Assembly (NCBI GenBank): GCA_050696075.1
Contig: JBOGUF010000191.1
Location: forward strand, 29,810-93,809
Direction of reading: 5' to 3'
Source of the DNA: JBOGUF01 sp050696075
Lineage (GTDB): Bacteria > Chloroflexota > Chloroflexia > Thermomicrobiales > UBA6265
Length of the DNA stretch: 64,000 nucleotides
Shown: positions 16,118-24,967 of the stretch, one piece after another
Numbering within the stretch: position 1 is the first letter of the stretch
Layout of the letters: each line of letters starts with the position of its first letter
Translations under genes and position numbers: made by a program
Notes under the pieces: model-generated
The model's database searches: none
What the model was told of the DNA's origin: nothing
What the model saw: only the letters and a program-made list of their open reading frames with translations

Positions 16118-17443
16118 ATGGCCGACCCGCCTGAGGACTCGACCGACCCGCGGATAGAAGACCGGCAGGCGCTGGAAGCGTTCGTGGTCGAGAACGCGGA
16201 CCTGGAATCGCTGGAAGGGCTCCTGGCGCAGTTCAACATCTTCGAGGCGATCGGCGTCATCCGCGAGGAGGTTCATCACTCCGACTTCCTCGCCTTCCTG
16301 CTCGATCCCCGCCAGAACCACCGCTTGGGCGATGCTTTCGTTCGGCGTTTGCTTCAGAAGATACTGATCGCCGCCAAAGACCTTGCTCCGCCGCTCAGTC
16401 CCGTCCACCTCGATTCCTGGGACCTCGGTCGCCTCACCGTCCGCCGCGAGTGGCAGAATATCGACATCCTGCTCGTCGATAAGTCCAACCGGCTCGTGGT
16501 CGTGATCGAGAACAAGATCGACTCGACCGAGCACTCTGGCCAGCTCGGCAGTTACCTTCGCCTGGTTCGTGCGGAGTATCCGGCGCCGGAGTGGCGGCAC
16601 CTGGCGATTGACCTCACCCCGGCTGGTGAGGCGCCCTCCGAGACCGACTATCTCCCCGCCGATTACGATCTGGTCGCCGAGGCGGTGGAGACAGTGGCTG
16701 AGAGCCGGCGGCCAGCGCTGGATCCGGTCCTCTACGGCCTCATGGTCCATTACGTCCACATGCTGAGGAGGCATATCGTGACGGACTCCGAGATCGCGGA
16801 CTTGTGCCACCGAATCGACCAGCGACATCGACGGGCGCTCGACCACATCTTCAAGCACCGTCTGAACCGGCTGGCCGAGATCCAAGACATCCTCCTTGAT
16901 TGTGTGCGATCTCGGGAGGACTTGATCGAGGACTCGACCTGGTCGAAAAACTTCGTGCGTTTTGGGCACGTGGCCTGGGAGGCATTGCCTACAGGCAGCG
17001 GTTGGACACCCTCGGGGCGGCTGGTCCTCTTCACGTTCGAGAACTATCCCGACCGCCTGGACCTGATTCTGTGGGTAGGCCCTGGGCCGGCGGAGGTGCG
17101 GCAGCGGTTGATCGACCTGGCCACGGCGAACCAGCCGCCGTATCTCGTGCGCAAGCGGCAGGACCAGAGGTGGAAATGGATCTTTTCGCGTCGCTTCCTC
17201 GAGCTGGAGGACTACGAGAACCTGGAGCGCGACGAGATTAAAGCGCGGATTCGAGCGCGGTGGGATGAGTTCGCGAACCGAGATCTTCCCGAGCTGGTCG
17301 CGCCGATCCAACAGGCGGCGAGTTCCTTTGCGAGTTCGCTGGCGGATGGCGAGGCGAGCAGTGCGGCAGCGCCCGCGTCGTTGGACGAGGCGGACCAGGG
17401 GCCGATGAGCGGCCACGAGAGCGACCGAGCCGAGGCGCTTTAG
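16118..17443 (+). CDS. PD-(D/E)XK nuclease superfamily protein (PDDEXK_4-like)
   Basis: About 441 residues. The nuclease core is seen as D116 (QNIDILLVD) followed by E131-x-K133 (VVVIENKI), the Asp-(x14)-Glu-x-Lys arrangement of PD-(D/E)XK enzymes. The N-terminal segment FNIFEAIGVIREEVHHSDFLAFLLDP is the typical opening of the PDDEXK_4 family (PF14281). The rest is helical, with an acidic end. Members are often found in variable loci near restriction or defence genes, though most are uncharacterised; here it stands alone. AGAGGG favours the ATG at 16118 or 16112; a GTG at 16094 is also open. Confidence 0.85.
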   Translation: MADPPEDSTDPRIEDRQALEAFVVENADLESLEGLLAQFNIFEAIGVIREEVHHSDFLAFLLDPRQNHRLGDAFVRRLLQKILIAAKDLAPPLSPVHLDSWDLGRLTVRREWQNIDILLVDKSNRLVVVIENKIDSTEHSGQLGSYLRLVRAEYPAPEWRHLAIDLTPAGEAPSETDYLPADYDLVAEAVETVAESRRPALDPVLYGLMVHYVHMLRRHIVTDSEIADLCHRIDQRHRRALDHIFKHRLNRLAEIQDILLDCVRSREDLIEDSTWSKNFVRFGHVAWEALPTGSGWTPSGRLVLFTFENYPDRLDLILWVGPGPAEVRQRLIDLATANQPPYLVRKRQDQRWKWIFSRRFLELEDYENLERDEIKARIRARWDEFANRDLPELVAPIQQAASSFASSLADGEASSAAAPASLDEADQGPMSGHESDRAEAL

Positions 17444-17452
17444 GAGCGTCTT

Positions 17453-18400
17453 TCAGAACCCCACGTTCTCTTTCCCCTTCAGCCCCAGCATCTGCCGCGC
17501 CTCATCGGGCGTCGCAATATCCAACGACAGCTCGCCGAGGATGCGCACGACCTTGGCGACGAGGTCGGCGTTGGTTTCGGCGAGGACGCCTTTGCCCAGA
17601 TAGATGTTGTCCTCCAGGCCGGTGCGGACGTTGCTGCCCATAATTGCGCCCATGGTGACGAGGTTGATCTGGTGGCGGCCGGCGCCGAGGACGGACCAGA
17701 TGTAGTCGTTGCCGAGGAGGCGGTCGGCGGTGCGCTTCATGTGGAGGAGGTCTTCGGCGTCGGTACCGATGCCGCCGAGGATGCCGAAGATCGTCTGCAC
17801 GAAGAGGGGCGGCTTGACCAGGCTGCGGTCGAGGAAATGGGCCAGGTTGTAGAGGTGGCCGACGTCGTAGCACTCGAACTCGAAGCGGACCCCGTGCGTT
17901 TCGCCGAGCTCGCGCAGGATGTATTCGACGTCCTGGTACGTGTTGCGGAAGATGTAGTCGCGGGAGGCTTCGAGGTCGGCGGCTTCCCAGTCGAATTTGA
18001 ACTCCTTGATCCGGTTGGCGATCGGGAAGCGACCGAAGTTCATCGAGCCCATGTTGAGGGAGCACATCTCCGGCTTGGCGCGCAGTGCCGCCGCCAGGCG
18101 CTGTTCGAGCGTCATCCCCTGGCCGCCGCCGGTGGTGATGTTGACCACGCCGTTGGTGCGTGCCTTGATCTCGGGCAGGAACTGCATGAATACGTCCGGA
18201 TCGGGCGTCGGCTTGCCGTTCTCGGCCTGACGGGCATGGAGATGGAGGATCGCCGCGCCGGCCTCCGCCGCCCCCACCGCCGAGTCGGCGATCTGCCGGG
18301 GTGTGATCGGCAGGTAGGGGGTCTGCGAGGGAACATGCACCGCGCCGGTGATGGCGCAGGTGACGATGACCGTGCGGGCTCCAGCTGTGGCGGCGGGCAT
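17453..18400 (-). CDS. 3-keto-5-aminohexanoate cleavage enzyme family protein (BKACE, DUF849)
   Basis: A 315-residue enzyme of the beta-keto acid cleavage family, which condenses a beta-keto acid with acetyl-CoA to give acetoacetate and a CoA ester. The metal-binding H-x-H appears in ILHLHARQ, and the barrel motifs VNITTGGGQGMTLEQRL, MCSLNMGSMNFG and NLVTMGAIMGSNVRTGLEDNI are intact. I use the ATG at 18400, preceded by AGGAGG. The substrate in this family varies (lysine fermentation, carnitine breakdown and others). No lysine fermentation gene is adjacent, so the substrate is open. The neighbouring MATE exporter lies 92 bases upstream in the same orientation. Confidence 0.92.
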   Translation of the reverse strand: MPAATAGARTVIVTCAITGAVHVPSQTPYLPITPRQIADSAVGAAEAGAAILHLHARQAENGKPTPDPDVFMQFLPEIKARTNGVVNITTGGGQGMTLEQRLAAALRAKPEMCSLNMGSMNFGRFPIANRIKEFKFDWEAADLEASRDYIFRNTYQDVEYILRELGETHGVRFEFECYDVGHLYNLAHFLDRSLVKPPLFVQTIFGILGGIGTDAEDLLHMKRTADRLLGNDYIWSVLGAGRHQINLVTMGAIMGSNVRTGLEDNIYLGKGVLAETNADLVAKVVRILGELSLDIATPDEARQMLGLKGKENVGF

Positions 18401-18492
18401 CGATTCCTCCTGGCGGAAGGCGGAAGACGGCAATGGTCCGGGAATGTACCCGATGGCGTGGCGGCTGTCGCCCCCTGTCTTCCGTCTTCCGC

Positions 18493-19929
18493 CTAATGGG
18501 CGGCGACGGGCGGGAGTTCCTTGGCGACGGTGGTGAGGACGGAGGAGCTGGGGGCGAGGCGGCGGCGGAGGGTCAACCAGTTGCCGAGGGCGCCGATGGG
18601 TGAGGTGACGAGGAAGGTCAGCCAGACCGTGCCGAGACCGGCGTCGAGCCAGCGCACCGCGCCGAAGGCGAGAGCGACCGCCAACCAGACCGTCGTCACG
18701 CTCATGATCATCGGGGTGCGGGTGTCACCGCTGCCGCGAAGGGCGCCGCCGTTGACCGACCAGACGGCCCAGAAGGGGAGGCCGACGGCGAGGGCGCGGA
18801 GGGCGCGCACGCCGTCCGCGATCACCTCTTCGTCCGAGGTGAAGGCCCGCATTACGAGGCGGGCAAAGACGACGTAGATCAGGCCACCGACCGCCATCCA
18901 GGCAATTCCCCAGTTCATCGCGATCCGCGTCGCGGTGCGGGCGTGGGCGATATTTCGCGCGCCGACGCTCTGACCGACAAGCGCGGTTGCCGCCATCGCA
19001 AAACCGAAGCCGGGCATAAACGCGATCGAGAGCGCGGTGAAGCCGATCTGCTGCGCCGCCAGGGCAACCGTGCCGAGCAGGGCGACCACAGCCATCATCA
19101 CCATGAAGCCGGCGGCCATCAGCATCTGTTCGATCGCCGCTGGGAATCCAAGCTTGAGCAATTGGCGCCCGAAGTGGACGCGTGGTGTCCACCCGTCGCG
19201 ACCTCGGAGCGAGATCACGCGCCGGCCGCGAAGCAGGATGGCGATCAGGATCAGCGCGGCCACGCCCCGCCCAGATGCCGCGGCCCAGGCGCTGCCGGCG
19301 ACGCCGAGCTCCGGCATGCCAAAATGGCCGAAGATGAGGACGTAAGCGACGCAGACGTTGACCACATTCGCCACGATCGAGGCTTTGAGCGGCGTCCGGC
19401 TGTCGCCGACGCCGCGGAAGATCGCGCCGCAGACGAAGGTCAGCAGGAGGACGACGCTTGTTGCCGCCGTGACCTCGAGATAGGTCGTCGCATGGTCCGC
19501 CACGTCCGGCTCGGTGCCGAAGACGGAGATGACGCTCCCCGCGGCGGAATAACCGATGAACGAGATCGGGATCGCCAGAAGAATGCCCCACACCAGTGCC
19601 TGGCGGGCGATCTGGCTGGCGCGGCCAACGTTTCCCGCGCCAAACGCCTGCGAGACGAGCACCGTGGCGCCGATGGAAACGGCGCTCAACGCCGAGATGA
19701 TGAAGAAGACGACCTCGATCGACGTGCCGACCCCGGCGACGGCCTCTTTGCCGAGCCGCGCGACCATAAGGGTGTCGACCGCGCCGACGGCGGTCTGGAG
19801 GAGGTTTTCGCCGATGATCGGGAGGGCCAAGCCGAGGACACGGCGCTGGTTCATGGCGGGGGGCGGGTTGCCACCGGCACGCGTGGCTTGTCCGTGCTCA
19901 GTATGCGAGGAGTCAACCGTGGTGGCCAT
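18493..19929 (-). CDS. MATE family efflux transporter
   Basis: A 478-residue integral membrane protein with about twelve hydrophobic helices. MATE marks include LALPIIGENLLQTAVGAVDTLMV in helix 1, ATVLVSQAFGAGN, FRGVGDSRTPL and the second-half repeat GGALRGSGDTRTPMI. Such proteins exchange Na+ or H+ for cationic drugs or metabolites at the cytoplasmic membrane. An alternative start 75 bases in (MNQRRVLGLALP) would remove a hydrophilic leader. It shares orientation with the beta-keto acid cleavage gene, but no functional link is apparent. Confidence 0.93.
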   Translation of the reverse strand: MATTVDSSHTEHGQATRAGGNPPPAMNQRRVLGLALPIIGENLLQTAVGAVDTLMVARLGKEAVAGVGTSIEVVFFIISALSAVSIGATVLVSQAFGAGNVGRASQIARQALVWGILLAIPISFIGYSAAGSVISVFGTEPDVADHATTYLEVTAATSVVLLLTFVCGAIFRGVGDSRTPLKASIVANVVNVCVAYVLIFGHFGMPELGVAGSAWAAASGRGVAALILIAILLRGRRVISLRGRDGWTPRVHFGRQLLKLGFPAAIEQMLMAAGFMVMMAVVALLGTVALAAQQIGFTALSIAFMPGFGFAMAATALVGQSVGARNIAHARTATRIAMNWGIAWMAVGGLIYVVFARLVMRAFTSDEEVIADGVRALRALAVGLPFWAVWSVNGGALRGSGDTRTPMIMSVTTVWLAVALAFGAVRWLDAGLGTVWLTFLVTSPIGALGNWLTLRRRLAPSSSVLTTVAKELPPVAAH

Positions 19930-20081
19930 GCGCGTTCCCTTTTGCCCCGCAACAAGAGGCGGACGAGCCTTGCGCCGCGCCGCGTAGCATAGCGGTGCTG
20001 AGCGCTGGGTGCTGGGTACTGTGTGGCCTTGGTGACTACACTGGCGGAATGACGGAACGAGGGATCGCGTGGGGGTAGCGA

Positions 20082-21074
20082 ATGCGGTTCGAACGGACGA
20101 TTACCACGATCGACGCGCATGCGGGCGGCGAGCCGCTGCGCATTGTCACGTCCGGACTGCCGCCATTGCCGGGCGCGACGATGTTGGAGCGCCGGCGGTG
20201 GATGCACGAGCACCTCGACGTCGTTCGCCGCGTTCTGCTCTGGGAGCCGCGCGGCCATGCCGACATGTACGGGGCGGTGCTCACCCCGCCGGGCAGCCCC
20301 GATGCCGATTACGGCGTGCTCTTCCTCACGAACGAGGGGTACAGCACGATGTGCGGGCATGGCGTGATCGCGCTGACGACGGCGCTGATCGAAACCGGCG
20401 CCGTTTCGAACGCTGCTGTCACCTACGACTCACCGGCGGGCCTGATTCGCGCCCGCGCGACGATGGTCGAGGACCGCGTGACGGCGGTCGCGTTCGAGAA
20501 TGTCCCGGCGTTTCGGTTTGCCAAGGGGATCGAGATCCACACCTCGCGTGGCACGACTCAGGTCGACGTTTGCTTCGGTGGGGCGTTCTATGCCCTGGTC
20601 GATGCGGCGGCGCTCGGCACGGAGGTGCGGCGCGAGCAGGTGGCCGAGTTGATTGAGCTCGGGATGGAAGTCAAACGCGCCGTCGAAGCGGCGACCGAGG
20701 TGCGGCATCCTGTCGAACCCGAGTTGCATGGGATCTACGGCACGATCATCTCAGAACGGCCGCACCTGGCTGGTTCGCACGGCCGCAACGTCACGATCTT
20801 CGCCCAATCGGAAGTCGATCGTTCGCCGTGTGGGACCGGTACGTCGGCGAAGCTCGCCAAGCTGTATGCGGACAGTCAGATTGGTATCAGGGAGCCGTAT
20901 GTCCACGAGAGCATGATTGACACCACCTTTACCGGGACGGTGCTCGGGGAAACGGAAGTTGGCGGATTGCCGGCCGTGGTGACGGAGATTAGTGGTCGCG
21001 GCTTTCTGACCGGCTTCCACACTTTCGTCGTCGACCCCGACGACCCGACCCGCAACGGATTCCTCGTCCGCTGA
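20082..21074 (+). CDS. Proline racemase / 4-hydroxyproline 2-epimerase family enzyme
   Basis: A 330-residue protein of PF05544. Both catalytic cysteines are present: MCGHGVIAL and DRSPCGTGTSAKLA. Having both Cys points to a racemase or epimerase; trans-3-hydroxyproline dehydratases replace one of them. Other marks: IDAHAGGEPLRIV at the N-terminus and GLTGxxR-type sequence (HGRNVTIFAQSEVDRSP). It interconverts L- and D-proline, or trans-4-hydroxy-L-proline and cis-4-hydroxy-D-proline. The sugar-type ABC operon starts about 215 bases downstream in the same direction. No hydroxyproline catabolic genes are seen. Confidence 0.9.
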   Translation: MRFERTITTIDAHAGGEPLRIVTSGLPPLPGATMLERRRWMHEHLDVVRRVLLWEPRGHADMYGAVLTPPGSPDADYGVLFLTNEGYSTMCGHGVIALTTALIETGAVSNAAVTYDSPAGLIRARATMVEDRVTAVAFENVPAFRFAKGIEIHTSRGTTQVDVCFGGAFYALVDAAALGTEVRREQVAELIELGMEVKRAVEAATEVRHPVEPELHGIYGTIISERPHLAGSHGRNVTIFAQSEVDRSPCGTGTSAKLAKLYADSQIGIREPYVHESMIDTTFTGTVLGETEVGGLPAVVTEISGRGFLTGFHTFVVDPDDPTRNGFLVR

Positions 21075-21290
21075 CCGGAGATGACAGGTGGCGTTCGCCG
21101 GTGATCAAGAAGCCGTCGTAGCCACTGACCGGCAGCACCCTTGCCCTCCGTCTGTGTTCAGCAAGGAGCGCGCCGCCGACGCATTGCCTCTTGCGGTGGC
21201 TGCCTGCCGTGTGTAGGCTGGTCGGCGTCCTTATTATCGGGTCCACATCGACTGGGGCGAACCGCGCCGAAAGGTGGGCAGGTCGACGGA

Positions 21291-22850
21291 ATGGACCATG
21301 AAGCCCCCGTGTCCCTCTCGAATGCGACACCACCGGTTGTCGAGCTCCGTGGCGTCGCCAAGCAGTTCGGCGTCGTCAGAGCGCTGCGCGGTGTCGATCT
21401 CGAACTGATGCCAGGCGAGGTGCATGCCCTCGTCGGTGAGAACGGTGCTGGCAAGAGCACCCTCGTCAAGTTCCTGGCCGGAGTTCACCGGCCTGACAGC
21501 GGCGCGCTCTTCCTCGATGGGCAACCCGTCGACCTCCATTCGCCGCTCGACGCGCGCCAGCACGGTATCGCCGTCATCCATCAGCATCCGACGCTTTTTC
21601 CCGACCTCGACGTTGCGGAGAACATCTTCATGGGGCGCCAGCCGCGGAACCGAATCGGCCGGATCGACTGGCGGGCGATGTACCGAAAGACGTTTCGGCT
21701 ACTGGCGCAGCTCGACGTGGGCTTCGCTCCGTCGACACCGGTCCAAGGGTTGCCGGTGGCGGACCAGCAGCTTGTCGAAATCGCGAAGGCTCTCTCCCTG
21801 GACGCGCGGGTGCTGGTGATGGACGAGCCGACGGCATCGTTGTCCGCGCACGAGGTCGACAAGCTCTTCGCGATCGTCCGGCAATTGCGGAGCCGAGGCG
21901 TGGCGATCCTGTTCGTCAGTCACCGGCTGGAGGAGGTGTTCGCGCTCGCCGATCGGATCACAGTCTTTCGCGACGGCGCGCGTGTGGCAACTGCCCGGAC
22001 GGGTGAGCTGACGACCGAGGAGACAATCCGGCATATGGTGGGCCGGCGGTTGGAGGCGCTCTTCCCCAAGGAGGCGGCCGAGATCGGCGCGGTCGTTCTC
22101 TCGGTGCGGGGCCTGACGCGGTCCGGGGCGTTTCGCGACGTTGGGTTCGATCTGCGCCGCGGCGAGATCCTCGGACTCTTTGGCCTGGTGGGCGCCGGTC
22201 GGACGGAGGTCGCCCGAGTTCTGTTTGGCATCGACCGGGCGGAGGGGGGCGAGGTCCACATCGACGGCCGACGCGTCACCTTTGGTTCGCCGGGGGATGC
22301 ATTGGCGTGGGGCATTGGCTACGTCCCGGAGGACCGGCATGGGCAAGGATTGGTGCTGCCGTTTCCGGTCATGGCGAACATGACGATTCCGATTGTTTCC
22401 CGGTTGAGCCGCTGGGGGCTGATCGACCGCCGGCGGGAGCGCCGAACCGCCCAGGAGCTTGCCACGCGATTGCAGGTTCGCGCGGCTAGCATCGATCAAA
22501 TCGCCGCCGAGCTCTCCGGCGGCAACCAACAAAAGGTCGTGCTGGCGAAGTGGCTTGCCACCAACCCCTCGATCCTGATCCTCGACGAGCCGACGCGCGG
22601 CATCGACATCGGAACCAAGGCGGAGGTCCATCGAATCATCTCGCGCCTGGCCGCACAGGGTATGGCGATCCTTCTCATCTCGAGCGAGTTGCCCGAAGTA
22701 CTGGGAATGGCGGACCGCATCCTAGTCATGCACGAAGGACGAATAACGAGGAGATTCGATCGCGGCGACGTCGATCAGGAGCGGATCATGTTTGCGGCAA
22801 CCGGGCAGGAGCGGCCGGTCCGTGTGGAGGCGGTGCATGGCATCGGCTAA
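21291..22850 (+). CDS. Sugar ABC transporter ATP-binding protein (double NBD)
   Basis: A 519-residue ATPase with two nucleotide-binding domains, as in RbsA, RhaT and LsrA. First half: Walker A GENGAGKSTLVKF, a degenerate signature region and Walker B VLVMDEPTASLSAHE. Second half: a degenerate Walker A (GLVGAGRTE), signature LSGGNQQKVVLAKW and Walker B ILILDEPTRGIDIG. I use the ATG at 21291; an earlier in-frame start at 21141 adds 50 unlikely residues. It is the first gene of a four-gene importer, overlapping the next gene by 14 bases. Confidence 0.95.
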   Translation: MDHEAPVSLSNATPPVVELRGVAKQFGVVRALRGVDLELMPGEVHALVGENGAGKSTLVKFLAGVHRPDSGALFLDGQPVDLHSPLDARQHGIAVIHQHPTLFPDLDVAENIFMGRQPRNRIGRIDWRAMYRKTFRLLAQLDVGFAPSTPVQGLPVADQQLVEIAKALSLDARVLVMDEPTASLSAHEVDKLFAIVRQLRSRGVAILFVSHRLEEVFALADRITVFRDGARVATARTGELTTEETIRHMVGRRLEALFPKEAAEIGAVVLSVRGLTRSGAFRDVGFDLRRGEILGLFGLVGAGRTEVARVLFGIDRAEGGEVHIDGRRVTFGSPGDALAWGIGYVPEDRHGQGLVLPFPVMANMTIPIVSRLSRWGLIDRRRERRTAQELATRLQVRAASIDQIAAELSGGNQQKVVLAKWLATNPSILILDEPTRGIDIGTKAEVHRIISRLAAQGMAILLISSELPEVLGMADRILVMHEGRITRRFDRGDVDQERIMFAATGQERPVRVEAVHGIG

Positions 22851-23868
22851 CACCCGGGCGGGCGCGCGGCTGCAATTCAGCGCGGCGCGACTGGCTCGCG
22901 CCGTGGGGCGAGTGCGCGAGACTGGGCTGCTTATCGCGCTGGCGGCGATCGTCCTGATCGTGACGGTGCAAGCGCCTCGATTTCTCTCCACGAACAATAT
23001 CCGCCAAATCCTCCTCTCGGTGTCGATCATCGCGATCGTCGCGGTCGGCCAAACGCTCGTCGTCTTGACGCGCAACGTCGATCTCTCGGTGGCGTCGACT
23101 ATGGGGCTAGTGGCCTACGTCGTGCGGGATCTGTTGCGGAACGATCCGGACCTCAGCATTCCGCTGGTAATCGGGCTGGGTTGCCTCCTGGGAGCAGGGC
23201 TGGGAGCCATCAACGGCGCCCTGGTGGCGATCGGGCGGGTGCCGGCGATTGTGGCGACCCTCGGCACGCTCTACGTCTACCGCGGCGTCGTGTTTGCCTA
23301 CGGCGGCGGTGAACTCATCACCGCTTCGGACGTGCCGCGCGCGTTCCGCGAGATAGCCCTGTCACGGCCGGTGGGCATTCCGACGCCGATCCTCGTCACG
23401 GCGGGCATCGCGCTGATCTTCGCGTACCTCCTCCGCTATTCCCGGGCCGGACGGCAGCTCTATGCGATCGGCAGCAACCCGGAATCGGCTCGCCTGGCCG
23501 GATTGCCCCAAACGCGGCTCGTCTTCGGCGCGTTCGTCGTCTGTGGACTGCTCGCCGGGGTCGGCGGCGTCCTTTGGGGCGCGCGGTTCCCGTCGGTCGA
23601 TGCCCGCGCGGCGACCGGATACGAACTGCTGGTCGTGGCCGCCGTGGTGGTCGGCGGCGTGAACATCTTCGGTGGGTCCGGGACCGTGTTCGGGGCAGTG
23701 CTCGGGGCGATCCTTCTGGGGACCATCCAGAACGCACTGACGATCCTGCGAATCAACCCCTTCTGGCTACAAGCGATCTCCGGTGGGGCGATTCTGGCGG
23801 CGGTGACAGTCGACGCGCTGATCACGCGGCGACTGCAACGCTCGTTGGTCGCGAGGCGGCGGCGATGA
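22837..23868 (+). CDS. Sugar ABC transporter permease (first)
   Basis: A 343-residue membrane subunit of the RbsC/RhaP/LsrC family (BPD_transp_2). The ATG at 22837 follows GGAGGCGGTGC and lies inside the 3' end of the ATPase gene. Hydrophobic segments alternate with family motifs: VVLTRNVDLSVASTMGLVAYV in the N-terminal half and GGVNIFGGSGTVFGAVLGAI near the end. It forms the transmembrane channel with the second permease. Its stop overlaps the next start (ATGA). Confidence 0.94.
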   Translation: MASANTRAGARLQFSAARLARAVGRVRETGLLIALAAIVLIVTVQAPRFLSTNNIRQILLSVSIIAIVAVGQTLVVLTRNVDLSVASTMGLVAYVVRDLLRNDPDLSIPLVIGLGCLLGAGLGAINGALVAIGRVPAIVATLGTLYVYRGVVFAYGGGELITASDVPRAFREIALSRPVGIPTPILVTAGIALIFAYLLRYSRAGRQLYAIGSNPESARLAGLPQTRLVFGAFVVCGLLAGVGGVLWGARFPSVDARAATGYELLVVAAVVVGGVNIFGGSGTVFGAVLGAILLGTIQNALTILRINPFWLQAISGGAILAAVTVDALITRRLQRSLVARRRR

Positions 23869-24875
23869 GCATTCGGTCGTTGCTTGCCCGGTGGGAAACG
23901 CTGCTGCTCGCGGTGCTGATCGGCCTGGTCGTTCTCGGATCGGCAGTGTCCGATGTCTTCTTCCGGGGCTCGAACTTCACCCTGATTGCCGGTTCGACGA
24001 TGGAAAAGGCGATCATGGCCCTGCCCATGGCGCTGATCATCATCGCGGGAGAGATCGACCTCTCCGTCGCGTCGATCCTCGGCCTCTCCAGCGCCGTACT
24101 CGGCGAGACCTGGGCCGCCGGCTGGCCGCTCTGGGCGTGCATTGCTCTGGCACTGCTGGTCGGCGCTCTGGCCGGGCTGCTCAACGGGCTGCTGGTGACG
24201 AAGCTGGGGTTGCCGTCGCTCGTCGTCACCTTGGGCACGCTGGCGCTCTACCGCGGGCTGGCGTACGTCATCCTCGGCGACCAAGCCATCAGCGACTACC
24301 CCGCGGGTTTTGCCTCGTTTGGCTTCGACACGATCCCGGGCACCGGCGTTCCCTGGTCGATGCTGGTGTTCCTGCCATTGCTCGCGATCTTCGCCGTGCT
24401 ACTCCACCGGAGTTGGGTTGGCCGGCACATCTACGCCGTGGGGAGCAATGTGGAGGCGGCGCGGTTCTCCGCGGTGCGGGTGAACCGGATCAAGCTGTGG
24501 CTCTTCGTCGCATCCGGTACTATGGCCGCGGTGGCCGGTGTGCTCTATACGGCGCGCGTCTCCAGTAGCCGGGCCGACAACGCCGAGGGGTTCGAGCTCG
24601 ACGTGATCGCCGCGGTCCTGCTCGGCGGGGTGAGCATCTTTGGCGGACGGGGTACCCTTGTCGGCGTCGTCCTCTCGCTCGCGATCATCGCGACGCTGCG
24701 CGACATTCTCGCCTTGACCAGTTCCAATCCGGAGTTGCAGAGCATCGCCGTTGGCAGCTTGCTGATCCTGTCGGTCCTCGGACCAACGGTAGCGCGCCGT
24801 CTCTCGCGGACTCGCTCCCGCGGCGGAATCGACGCCGGTCTCCGAAGTGCCGCCGAACCTGACGTCGGGGATTAG
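23865..24875 (+). CDS. Sugar ABC transporter permease (second)
   Basis: A 336-residue homologue of the preceding permease, of the RhaQ/LsrD type. Start is the ATG at 23865, overlapping the upstream stop by four bases. Motifs: IIIAGEIDLSVASILGLSSAV, LVTLGTLALYRGLAYV and GGVSIFGGRGTLVGVVLSLAI. Two non-identical permeases rather than one repeated permease is the arrangement of rhamnose (RhaP/RhaQ) and autoinducer-2 (LsrC/LsrD) importers, unlike ribose importers. Confidence 0.94.
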   Translation: MSIRSLLARWETLLLAVLIGLVVLGSAVSDVFFRGSNFTLIAGSTMEKAIMALPMALIIIAGEIDLSVASILGLSSAVLGETWAAGWPLWACIALALLVGALAGLLNGLLVTKLGLPSLVVTLGTLALYRGLAYVILGDQAISDYPAGFASFGFDTIPGTGVPWSMLVFLPLLAIFAVLLHRSWVGRHIYAVGSNVEAARFSAVRVNRIKLWLFVASGTMAAVAGVLYTARVSSSRADNAEGFELDVIAAVLLGGVSIFGGRGTLVGVVLSLAIIATLRDILALTSSNPELQSIAVGSLLILSVLGPTVARRLSRTRSRGGIDAGLRSAAEPDVGD

Positions 24876-24967
24876 CGTCAACGAAAGGAGGTCGAAACGG
24901 AGAGACTCACTTTCGAAACGGGTGTGCGCTTGATCGCAACGAGTACACGACGTGGAGGAGAAAGGGA

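Noticed and set aside
15983..17416. 477-residue frame antisense to the PD-(D/E)XK gene
   Set aside because: Mirror frame; the rightward protein has D-x14-E-x-K and a family N-terminus.
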